Shown here one piece after another: positions 10,353-19,638 of a stretch of 34,972 nt of DNA (the first letter of the stretch is position 1; each line of letters starts with the position of its first letter). Source of the DNA: Suillus spraguei (lineage: Eukaryota > Basidiomycota > Agaricomycetes > Boletales > Suillaceae); the NCBI GenBank assembly GCA_016800925.1, contig JABCPU010000616.1, positions 1 through 34,972 on the forward strand, read 5' to 3'. Below the pieces are notes generated by a model. It had not been told where the DNA came from. It searched no databases and saw only the letters and a list, made by a program, of their open reading frames with translations. The position numbers were made by a program, and so were the translations under genes.

Positions 10353-13300
10353 ATGAGTGACGATCAATGTTAGTACCTTATCTTTTATTTCTGCATGCTC
10401 TTTTAACTCTTTGGTAGTTCTTGGGGGAATTTGGGCGAAGCTATCCGAGATCGCTGTCAAGGGTGCTCAATATGACTCCCGTGAGCGTCAGCCCCATCCG
10501 AAATGTTTGGAAGGGACTCGGGTGGATCTCCTCAAATACATCCACGGATTCCTGGACGACACAGAGAATAATAAACTCATTTGGCTGATGGCACGGCTGG
10601 TGTTGGAAAGTCTGCCGTTGCGTTTACAGTCGCTGAAAAGATGAGAGGTCTAAAAGTGACCGAAGACACGAGTGTTGAAAAGCGGCTAGCGGGAACATTC
10701 TTTTTCTCACGCAAGCACACCAAACGTTGCACAGCAGGATGTTTCTTTGCGACGCTTGTCTATCAGCTTGCCACCAATTTTCCAAGCATCCGGGATGATG
10801 TGAGCAGAATCATCCGCGACAAACCCGCTCTACTAGATCCAGATGCGTCTCTCTGTGACCAGATGGAGGCTTTCTTTCTTCGACCTCTCCGGCAACTCCA
10901 ATCCAGATTGCGTGGGTGTCCGCCTTTGTCGTTTGTCATTGATGCCCTTGATGAATGCACATCGGAACCTGAACTTAAAGATCTCATCATTTTCCTTGCA
11001 AGGGCTCTTCGTGAGCGTGATATACCTGTTACCCACATTCTGCTTACAAGTCGCTCGGAATCCTATATCAACAAGATCTTTCAGAACGACGAGGTGCGCC
11101 CATTGATGCGAGAGATACCTGTGAAAAATTTGGGGAGGATGGTCTCATCTCGTTAGATGGCGCAGACGTCGACAACGACATCCGTATTTTCTTGCGGCAT
11201 TCCTTCAAAGAACTGGAAAGTCACCATCCCGATTTCCCTCAGCCATCGGAGGTTGACCTTGCGAAGCTGGCGAGCCGGGCGGGCAGACGTTTCATCGTGG
11301 CCTCTACGATGATGAAGTTTATCATCGACGATGAAGACAGTGATCCCCATGATCGGCTGCAACTGATGCTCAAGTTAACGAGCGAGCTGCTACCAGGAAC
11401 AGAAGTGTACAGGTTATACGACTGTATCCTCTCCACGTGTACCGATCCCAGGCGGGCATACCTGCACTTGTCCATTGTCGCCGCCCTCGCAGACCCTCTT
11501 CCTATCTCGCAAATCTCGACACTTCTTGGTGCTGGTTTGGGATGGGATGTGCAGACAACATTGATACAGCTACGGTCTGTTATGGATATCCCTACAGACA
11601 GTACTTTTCCTGTGAATATCCATCACTCATCCGTTCGCGACTATGGTTCCGATCCCTCAAACTGCGGCCTCCCTCAAGTACGCGATATCGCCTCGCCCCA
11701 CTCCCTACTCGCACGTTCCTCTCTCCGTTTGATGATGACAATACCAAAAAGTACGGCTCTCTTGGATGCACTCTCAGAACTGAAGAAGCAGAGCAAAGCC
11801 ATGCACCCTTGGCTGGGGACTGTGGATGGGCGTGCCTGGCTGCAGATCCAGGTAGGACAAGACTGGCTGCGGATCCCGGGAGGACGAGGCTGGCTGCAGA
11901 CCCGTGGAGGACGAGAGTGGCTGCAAACTCAAGGAGGACACGAGTGGCTGCAGACCGGAGGAGGAGACTGGCTGCGGACTGGGGCAGGACAAGACTGGGC
12001 GCGGACTCGAGCAGGACGGGACTGGCTGCAGAGCCGAGAAGGACGGGACTGGCTACAGACCGTGACAGGACGAGAATGGATACAGATCCGGGTAGGGTCA
12101 GCAGAGGGGTTGAAGATTCAGGGAGTACAAGAGCGGCTGCTGACCCAAGAAGGACCAGTGTGGCTGCAGACACGGGAAGGACGAGACTGGCTGCAGCAGA
12201 CACAGGGAGGAGACTGGCTGCAGACATGGGAAGGACGAGAATGGCTGCAGACACGGGGAGGACGAGAATGGCTGCACACACGGGGAGGACGAGAATGGCT
12301 GCACACACAGGAAGGACAAGAGTGGCTGCGGACCCAAGAAGGACGAGTGTGGCTGCACACACAGGGAGGACGAGATTGGCTGCAGACCACGAGGGGACGA
12401 GAGTGGCTGCACACACAGGGAGGACGAGAATGGCTGCAGGGAGGACGAGAATGGCTGCAGACAGAGGGTGGACGAGAATGGCTGCAGACAGAGGGTGGAC
12501 GAAACTGGCTACAGATACAGGGAGGACAAGACTGGCTGCGGACTCAAGAAGGCCGCGACTGGCTGCACATCCAGGGAGGACAAGACTGGCTGCAGACCCA
12601 GGGAGGACGAGACTGGTTGCAGACCCAGAAAGGACGAGAGTGGCTGCATACCCAGGAAGGACGAGACTGGTTGCAGATTCAAAGAGGACGAGACTGGCTG
12701 CGGATCCAGGGTGAACAATTCTGGCTACAGATCCGGGGGGACGAAAGTGGCTGCAGATCCAGAGAGGACGATTCTGGCTCCAGATCCGGTGGGGACGAGA
12801 ATGGCTACAGACACAGGGAGGACGAGAGTGGCTGCAGACACAGGGAGGACAAGAGTGGCTGTGGACCCAAGGAGGACGAGCGTGGCTACAGATACAGGGA
12901 GGACGGGAGTGGCTGCAGACACAGGGAGGACGGGAGTGGCTGCAGACACAGGGAGGACGGGAGTGGTTGCAGACACAGGGAGGACAAGAATGGCTACAAA
13001 CACAGGGAGGACAAGAGTGGCTGTGGACCCAAGAAGGACGAGCGTGGCTACAGACACAAGTAGGACGAGAGTGGCTGCAGACACAGGGAGGGCAAGAGTG
13101 GCTGTGGACCCAAGGAGGACAAGCGTGGCTGCAGACACAGGGTGGACGGGAGTGGCTGCAAACACAGGGAGGACCAGACTGGCTGTGGACCCACGAGGAA
13201 CCAGCGTGGCTACAGACACAGGGAGGACGGGAGTGGCTGCAGACACGGAGAGGACGGGAGTGGCTGCAGACTCAGACAGGACGAGACTGGCTGCAGACAC

Positions 13301-14334
13301 AGGGCGGGGAAGACTGGCTACAGACACAGGGAGGACGAGACTGGCTGCAGATACAGGGAGGACAAGAGTGGCTGCAGACACAGACAGGACGAGACTGGCT
13401 GCAGACCCAAGGAGGACGAGAATGGCTGCAGACCCAGAGAGCACGAGACTGGCTGCAGACACAGACAGGACGAGAATGGCTACAGACACAGAGAGCACGA
13501 GACTGGCTGCAGACCCAGGGAAGACAGGACTACTGGCTGCAGACACAGACAGGACGAAACTGGCTGCAGACACAGTGTGGGGAAGACTGGCTGCAGACAC
13601 AAGGAGGACGAGACTGGCTGGAGACCCCATGTGGGCAAGACTGGCTGGAGACTCCTCATGGTCAAGCGTGGCAGTCCACTCCTGCAGCTTCTGTCTGGGT
13701 GACAATAGAAGAATTCTCGAGGACATCGGAAGCAATCAATGACTATATCATTGCCAGCGATATGCCTTTACTGCCAGCTTTTCAAATAATCCAGCAGTTC
13801 AAGACCTTGCCAGATTTCTTGATGTTTCCAGTTTTCCTGGCACTAAGACACCAGCATCATTCCGCCTCTGCAATACCAGAGAATCTTCTACCGGACAGGG
13901 AGATAATTCATGCTGTGAAAGCCTTTCAGAGGTTCGCAAATGAAGCACAGGAACGAAGTCAATCAGCTTCCGACGCTCTCAAGTACGCCTGTCACAATTG
14001 GGCTGTACATCTCTCGCGTGCCCCCAATCCATGGGATGACACGCTCGATCATATATTCCAGGCTTTTTGGAATGATCATATTATCCCCTGGCTAGAAATG
14101 GAGTGGTGTTTGAAGGGTCTGCGGTCTTGCCTTGTCGTCTTATCTGAAGGGCAGAAATTTGTAAAGGTGCGTGTTTTAACGACTGAAGGTGACTACAACT
14201 GATGTCGCCTTATGTTCCTCTTGTAATTTTCTCTTATCAGTCAGGACTCTCGAGCCGTTGACGCGCAACCCGGCACTGGCACTCGCGAACATCAGAACAT
14301 TGTCGATGCCAACTCGGGCCTCGAGTTCTCTTGA
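10353..14334 (+). CDS. NACHT NTPase (NLR-like) with about 69 W-L-Q nine-residue repeats; three apparent frameshifts
   Basis: Fungal NLR-like STAND NTPase, a class linked to non-self recognition and programmed cell death. Exon 1 (10353-10368, MSDDQ) joins across intron 10369-10417 to FLGGIWAKLSEIAVKGAQYD, a short leader with no known effector domain. Walker A GTAGVGKSA is at about residues 64-72, and the Walker B strand SFVIDALDEC at about 177-186. ARAGRRFIV-type lid and winged-helix sequence follows (LASRAGRRFIVASTMMKF, ALADPLPISQISTLL, HHSSVRDYGSDPSNC). The array (11828-13683) comes next, then a helical tail with ALKYACHNWAVHLSRAPNPW and EMEWCLKGLRSCLVVL. A last intron (14167-14244) leads to DSRAVDAQPGTGTREHQNIV and stop 14332-14334. 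Three one-base deletions break the frame: at 10588 (WL|(N)GTAGVGKS), in GGGG 11132-11135, and in the G-run 12735-12740 inside the array. It is either a pseudogene or contains sequencing errors. Intact length would be near 1285 residues. Confidence 0.88.
11828..13683 (+). repeat. Coding minisatellite: about 69 units of 27 nt (WLQTQGGRE)
   Basis: Tandem 27-nt units encode a nine-residue motif with consensus WLQTQGGRE; W, L and the GR/GQ pair are nearly invariant. E/D varies before W and Q/H/R/I in the middle. Counting by W-L gives roughly 34 units before and 35 after the one-base break at 12735-12740. A few units deviate in length (for example GGDWLRTG, and a short GREWLQ near 12435), always in whole codons apart from that break. 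The first units (IQVGQDWLRIP) and last units (LETPCGQDWLETP, HGQAWQSTP) are the most divergent, as expected when exchange is concentrated in the centre. Most units contain CTGCAG. The unit lacks stop codons in most frames, which produces long spurious open frames on both strands. Confidence 0.95.
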
Positions 14335-14544
14335 GCTCTTCAGACATGGCACGTTCGAAAATCCTGTTCGTACTATCATAGAAGTCGCTCATGACTGTAG
14401 TTTGTTGACAAGACTATGTATTTTCAATTGCATCTGCTGTTCGGATCAAGTATGTTTTACCTATCTTGTAATGCATGATATTCCATAGCCCCATCACTAG
14501 TGGTATGAGGAGTAGAGCGACTGAAAACCCTCTAGCTACTAGTA
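14335..14544. other. Short intergenic gap
   Basis: Contains the presumed 3' untranslated region of the NACHT gene, which converges on the helicase remnant. No other feature seen. Confidence 0.4.
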
Positions 14545-15430
14545 TGGACAGTGAATCCAAGGCAGTGCCTGATAGAGCTCGTCGATCCCACTGCTAATCA
14601 TCTTGCCGCCCTTGTTCGACAGCCGACCCTGGGCTGGTACAATATTTTGCATCCGTCGCTCTATGTCACCGACATCGTGTTGCTTTGTTGGTTTAGCGGG
14701 ACGTGAGCGACGACATTTGGATCCACTGGTCGTTCTGTTCTTCCAGTCAATAGTCGTCTTCGGCGCTTCACGCAAGGGAAATGCTTTGCAACATGGCTGT
14801 TGTGAAGGTGTCGGACACGGAAGGTACGCTTTTCGCTCGATGGATGGGGTTGTACATCCCTCATGTGCGAAGTAAAAGCTCTTCGAGTAAGTTCCGAGTT
14901 CTGCAAATACTAGGCATCAAGTTTCAACGCATGCTCGACTTCTCTCCAAATTAAGGTCACCTCTTTGCGCCGCAAAACCCACCGCTCAAAAGAAAGTCGA
15001 ACTTTAGTAGCATGTTCCTCGTACTCCTTGGCACCAAAAACCTTCGCCAAAACGTTCTCGATGCTTGCCTTTTTTAAGAGTGATGTCGACTTTGTCGCCG
15101 TCGGGCCGTTCTCCCGTCAAGTCATATCGCCCCACCAGCCATTTACCTATTCAAATTCACTGGGCGCGACGACGCTGCAAGCTTCCTTACCCTTGCCTGC
15201 ACGTTGCGTTCGTCCCACCCTGGGCACATATTCAGTCGTGCCGCCTTCGGTGGGCAGGTAGTGATGTATGACTGCGCGAACAAGGGGTAAGTCAAGACCA
15301 CGGGATGTCACAGACGTGCAAAGAAGAATAGAGGACATGAGAGCAGGTTTCTTGAACTTTGAGTAAGGAATAGCAAAGAATCCGTGTAAAAAGGCAAGAC
15401 GGATAGGGGCATCTGGAAGGGCTGGGAGTA
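14545..15430 (-). pseudogene. C-terminal fragment of a DBP7/DDX31-type DEAD-box RNA helicase, degenerate
   Basis: Reading from the high coordinate on the minus strand: LLLPALPDAPIRLAFLHGF, then SILLCTSVTSRGLDLP with LVRAVIHHYLPTEGG and EYVPRVGRTQRAGKG (helicase motifs V and VI), then SVVAPSEFE. Next come the DBP7-specific tail pieces DKVDITLKK, AKEYEEHATKVRLSFERWVL, ELTRRAFTSHMRDVQPHPSS, FRVRHLHNSHVAKHF, LREAPKTT and DIERRMQNIVPAQGRLSNKG. DBP7 enzymes act in nucleolar 60S ribosome assembly. This copy cannot. The conserved Trp after SEFE is a TAG, another stop follows at about MT*, the tail needs at least two frame changes, and everything upstream of the second RecA half is missing. Motif VI also reads EYVPRVGRTQRAG, where families have EYVHRVGRTARAG. 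It is most likely a truncated duplicate of an intact gene elsewhere. Confidence 0.85.
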
Positions 15431-16145
15431 AAAGAAGCTACTTTCAGTCACTTATCACGAACGTTATCGAGGTCGCGCAAAATACTATCCGGAAGCACTC
15501 GATGGCCCTATACCTCTTCGATGCCCACGCTGCTTGCTTCCCATTCAGTCCCTTTTCATATGCATCCATAAAATGACAGGCTCGTATCGAAAATCTATAA
15601 GTGCCAGTGTAAGCAAGGTATTGAAATAACAAGTCAACGCACCGGCGCATGCTATCAAAAGGTACTGATTCGAGAGCCGAAAGAACATTACATTCATAGA
15701 CTCTGATGACAAAGCATGTCCCGAACATTCAGTTTGAACTATATTCTAATTCTGTTCTCTGAGGATGTACCTTAGCTAACATTCCTTTAGCGAGGAGATG
15801 TGATTCTGGTGCTTTTGTCACGAAATTGTCTGGTCACCTGATCAAGTGAAGTATGACTGCGGCCTATCTTGAGCCTCGTAAAGCGGTCCGTTCAATGATT
15901 CATTCTGGTTTGTACTGCGATCAAATTTATGTAACTTGATCGTTGCCTTCAGGCCCCAGGTTCAGAAGATGATGATCAATGGAACATAGGTGGCTCAAGT
16001 ACTGCCAACTTTGAATTTTAATCACAATGCTGAGGCAGCCTTCTCGTGCATCGATGAACAGCTATTTAATGCTCCAGTGTCAAGTTAATTACCCGTTTCC
16101 CCACCTCACACCTCAATATTGTGGTCATCACATAGACTATCGAGC
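15431..16145. other. Intergenic region
   Basis: A minus-strand open frame at 15444-15728 abuts the helicase remnant. Its end (IVFCATSITFVISD) faintly recalls the start of the helicase's second RecA half, but the rest (FSIRACHFMDAYEKGLN) does not match, so I do not extend the pseudogene. The last 150 bp or so should be the promoter of the plus-strand membrane-protein gene. Confidence 0.35.
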
Positions 16146-17634
16146 ATGCAGGAACTTGCATGGGTTGTCCTCTTACTTCTATATCATGCAGGTGCTGCTT
16201 TAGCGGTCGGTAATACGACATGTCTTAGCGGTCAGCTGGATTGGTACACGAGTGCAGTTGGTGAAACGCCTTGTAAGTCATAACAGCATTTGGAGTGATT
16301 CGGATGGAAAATTGATAGTGAGATAGGCACGACATATCAGCGACTTCGACAAATATGCAACAGTGCTTGTGGGTGTCTCCAATCCTTTCTCTAGCATGTA
16401 CTAACACGTATAACAAACAGATGTGGTAGGAAATTTCTCCGGCCAACATCCCCGGTGATCGCTGCGACGATCAAGTTTGTAGGATTTTTCTTATCGCGCC
16501 AATCCCCTGCGTTTGCTAAACCAATGTCAGCGGATTGCTGCTGTAACTCTGTCGCATACGGATTAAGCATGCTCTGCATGAAGTAATCCATATGCTTCTC
16601 TTTTGTGATCAGCTAATAACAGTTGTCTATGTAAACATCCAGTTGTCAAGAAGACGCTGATCCAGGCGATGTATATGGAATTAGTGCGGGTAATATGACT
16701 TAAAAACTATTTTAACACAACGACTCATTTGTTTTGCAGGTCCTGGAGCATACACTACTTATCTTGCCGGTTGTGGTCCCGGCACAAATCAGTCGTTAGT
16801 TAACCAAGATTGAAGCCAACACACCCACTCACAACGCCACTTGGTATAATTTAGACTTCCTGCAGACATCCAGCAGGCCGTGTGCAACGAGAACATCAAG
16901 ATTGATAACTTTCTGTACAATAGAACCTTTTGGAGTGATGGATCCTGGTAGGCTTCTATCTGGCGTACCCAGTACTTATCTAACCCTGAGCTAGGTACTA
17001 GTGAGTCAAATATCAAATGGGGCGGTAGTTCATTCTCACGATGACCCAGTCGATGGGCAGCGGATTTTTGCAAGTAGAACAGCAGGCGGTATACAACAAC
17101 AACACTTTCACAGTTTGCCCGAACCAAGTCTCACCTTCGGCATCCCTTCCCACATCTACAACAGTCCCTGTTACAGCTGCCTCTCTCACCCCCGCACCGT
17201 CTTCTAGCCCTGAGACAACTACTTCAGTCGCTTCATCTACTTCACAGAAAGCCATCATCGGTGGTGCAGTGGGTGGCGCCGCGCTCGCTATACTCGCAGC
17301 GTTCGGTGGTGTTTACTGTTACAGACGGAGCAAACGGACTCGCATGATCCAGGATACGCCATCCGTATTTCTGAGCCAATCACATGGCGTCCAGCCTGTC
17401 TATAGAGCGTCCTTCATGAATACTGAACCAGGTGCTTGTACTCTTAATGTGCTCACTCACGCACTCACAACATTCCCTAGTAGCCACTCAGAGAATATAG
17501 CGATTTCAGTCCAGTTCGGCGCCGCACGATTCTGGGGAGTCCACTCTGCCAATGATGCATTCTTTGAGCTCCGAGCAGGCCCAGCCCTTAAACATGCCAA
17601 CTGGCACGTCACGTCTTGTGAATAACAATCTCTA
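16146..17634 (+). CDS. Secretory-pathway single-pass membrane protein, cysteine-rich ectodomain
   Basis: The ATG at 16146 opens a clear signal peptide (MQELAWVVLLLLYHAGAALA). The ectodomain follows across several small exons: CLSGQLDWYTSAVGETPC, TYQRLRQICNSA, VGNFSANIPGDRCDDQV, SDCCCNSVAYGLSMLCMN, CQEDADPGDVYGISAG, GAYTTYLAGCGPGTNQS and ADIQQAVCNENIKIDNFLYN. Then come a Ser/Thr-rich stalk (ASLTPAPSSSPETTTSVASS), a transmembrane helix (AIIGGAVGGAALAILAAFGG), a basic stop-transfer RRSKRTR and a short cytoplasmic tail. This order resembles a basidiomycete family of signal-anchored surface proteins; the function is unknown to me. An extra G at 16441-16442 breaks the frame just before ANIPGD, and another break is likely near 17060-17075. 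The intron with a TACTAAC branch site ends at 16430. The 3' end is uncertain: the open frame stops at 17634, but splicing could extend it to about 17770. Confidence 0.75.
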
Positions 17635-18706
17635 TGAAGCGGCGTCATACAGTCGAGAAGATGACGCCGGCACATTGATTCACCCGATGATGCGCCCGCA
17701 GAAAGGCTTCCGCCTGGTATCATCCAGCTTGGTTGTCCAGAAATGCGCCGCCAAGAAACTCAGACCCTAGTCAGGTAGCTATATTTCATGATGTTATATT
17801 CATCATATTCACCATTCAATCATATAGATCAAGTTCTTTCAGACCAAACTGTTCAGACAGTGCGGCCGAGCAACGAAACACGCCAGAGAAGTTCAGCATG
17901 GTTTTACAAAAGAAAATAACGTCCAGATGGCATAGATAAGCGACTGAGGTGTGACATTGTAATTAATATCGTTCATCGTTCCGGACATTCACATGCGATG
18001 CTTATTTATATTTCATACAAGTGCTTGCTGCTGCCCGCCTCGTTGGATAACTCATAAATTTAGTTTGTTTTCCAATAATACAATATTCAACATATCGTTT
18101 GGTCTGTCTTCCAGAGATAGGATGCGCGAATTGCCTCGCTGAAAGGGCTGTATGATGATGCTACTCGATAGCATAAGTCCGAGTTTATAGTACCATTTGT
18201 TTCTCAACCTTATATATGCTATCTAGTATCATAGATCCGTCCTACTTTTTATAATACACTATTACTCAGTTCTCACATCTTGCAAAGTACAAGTTTGTTC
18301 GGCTTCTGAGCGATTTTAAGCGTCAATAGCGCTTCTAAAACGTCGGAGATGTGTTTTGCTAATTTACGATGATGGTGACGAGTGTTCCTATTGAGCGGTC
18401 GATGTAGGAGCGTGCACTGAGGGGGAGAAGATCCTGTATTAATAGGTAGAGGAACGACATGGTCTTTCTCGGTTGCGATTGTATAAATATATCACATGCA
18501 TTTATGTTCTCGGAAGAGGGTTCACGATCATTGGAAGGGCAGCGTGTTGAGCGGATGTCGGCTTCGTGGTATTCATCTTAGATTATAGGTAAGCGACGAG
18601 GAGAGGGTGGAAAACCTACTAAGGCTCTGCAAACACGGCTGAAGCCAGTCAAAGATGCATTGCTTGGTTTGGAGGGTGCTTTTCGGACAGCAGCGGGCAT
18701 AAATGC

Positions 18707-18745
18707 TTTGACTTCAGGATCGTATGATACGATCCTGAAGTCAAA
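18707..18745. repeat. Perfect 39-nt palindrome
   Basis: The arm TTTGACTTCAGGATCGTAT (18707-18725) and its exact reverse complement (18727-18745) surround a single central G at 18726. All 19 positions pair. The near absence of a spacer suggests a foldback duplication. It directly touches the next palindrome. Confidence 0.97.
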
Positions 18746-18827
18746 CTCCACTCAGATAATCTCTACTGTATTCCCATACGATTCGTATGGGAATACAGTA
18801 GAGATTATCTGAGTTGGAGGTTTGACT
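18746..18827. repeat. Second, longer near-perfect palindrome abutting the first
   Basis: The left arm 18746-18781 (starting CTCCACTCAG, ending CCCATACGA) pairs with 18783-18819 around a single T at 18782. The only flaw is one inserted T (GAGTTGGAG instead of GAGTGGAG). Allowing one more inserted base, the pairing continues outward: AGTCAAA at the end of the first palindrome matches TTTGACT at 18821-18827. The first palindrome's right arm can therefore pair with either side, and the whole block may form alternative hairpins or a cruciform. Confidence 0.95.
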
Positions 18828-18934
18828 GAAAGGGCCGGACGGTCTGCAGTCCTTCAAGTTTTGGGGTTTGCCAAGTCGCACACCTTCGGGGGTGGTCATC
18901 ATTCAAGTTGCTGCCAGGGTCACGTCTCTGGACT

Positions 18935-18976
18935 AATTACATAAAGTTTTATTCTACATAGAAGAATTACATAAAG
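18935..18976. repeat. 12-nt direct repeat pair
   Basis: AATTACATAAAG occurs at 18935-18946 and again at 18965-18976, with 18 nt between. It might be a footprint of a small insertion or chance in A/T-rich DNA. Confidence 0.5.
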
Positions 18977-19192
18977 AGTCTGTTTGGATAAACTAACAAT
19001 TGAACCAGAGTCCAGACAGACCGAACCCGAAAGTGAAATGACGTAGAACTAACTGCTCCGTGGGAATCTGCACTGTACTTATTGGCCTCGGACCCTTTAC
19101 TGAGTGACAGTAATTGTGCGTCTGCCTTATCCACGACTCCAGAAGATAACCCCAGCGACGGTCTGCTTCGCTTTACTCGTAGACCTACAGAG

Positions 19193-19638
19193 ATGTTTGG
19201 GTGGCTGTTTCACCTTGGCTTAGATGCATTCATCATCAGTGCATTCCTCGCTGGCATAAGACGCTCAACAGGCCTCACGTACGTCTATATTACCATGGTG
19301 CTAGTGCGAAATGTTGACCCTCATACCACTGCAGACCTGCACTATCTCAAGTTCCAAACAAGGACATTCGTCGTGAGTCCCAGCTCTGTGACCTGACCTG
19401 AGAGCGCCTGTTCACACGTTGCTCTCGACTAGAGCTGCTACGGTCGTATCTTGAAGTTGGTCTGTAAACTATCCAGCATCAACTCTTTCATTTGCTCATG
19501 TATTCTAGGTGAATACGCATTCGACTTCGCAGTCGTTTATTCGGGGTACGTGACAGACATTCTACCATCGTATCTCATACTGCATGCACTGACAACCACG
19601 CACGATAGCGCTCTAGTTATTTCGAGAGGAAGCATTGA
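19193..19638 (+). CDS. Small DUF1748-like fungal protein
   Basis: About 75 residues from four or five small exons. The start is MFGWLFHLGLDAFIISAFLA, then GIRRSTGLT; across an intron come PALSQVPNKDIR, then QLLRSYLEVGEYAFDFAVVY and SG. A final exon RSSYFERKH ends at TGA 19636-19638. The pattern of a hydrophobic N-terminal helix, RRSTGLTP, NKD(I/V)R, a GE(Y/W) helix and a terminal SSYFER matches my memory of the fungal DUF1748 family, of unknown biochemical role. The last splice is out of phase by one base: an extra G in GGGG 19543-19546 before the GTACGT donor would restore G|RSSYFERKH. As this is a G homopolymer, I suspect an error. An in-frame upstream reading (19082-19192) lacks family support and is excluded. 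Confidence 0.65.

Larger units (their letters stand above)
17635..19192. other. Long intergenic region with paired palindromes
   Basis: About 1.5 kb without a supportable gene. It contains the double palindrome at 18707-18827 and a 12-nt direct repeat AATTACATAAAG at 18935-18946 and 18965-18976. The base composition is A/T-rich from about 17780 to 18300. The last bases before 19193 are the likely 5' flank of the DUF1748-like gene. Confidence 0.45.

Noticed and set aside
11116..11154. A very short intron (GTGAAAAATTTG...GTTAG) that would explain the second NACHT frame change
   Set aside because: It would be about 36 nt, it deletes the conserved PVKNLG-EDG segment, and one added G in GGGG restores the full consensus.
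11437..13742. Several open frames of 180-425 codons overlapping the NACHT array on both strands
   Set aside because: All are phase copies of the 27-nt unit; only the WLQ frame connects to conserved sequence on both sides.
18707..18827. Palindrome pair as a transcription terminator
   Set aside because: The nearest plus-strand gene ends about 1 kb upstream, and eukaryotic RNA polymerase II genes do not use this type of hairpin terminator.
19082..19192. Upstream extension of the DUF1748-like protein
   Set aside because: The frame opens with TTG, and the family start MFG(W/R)L matches the ATG at 19193.
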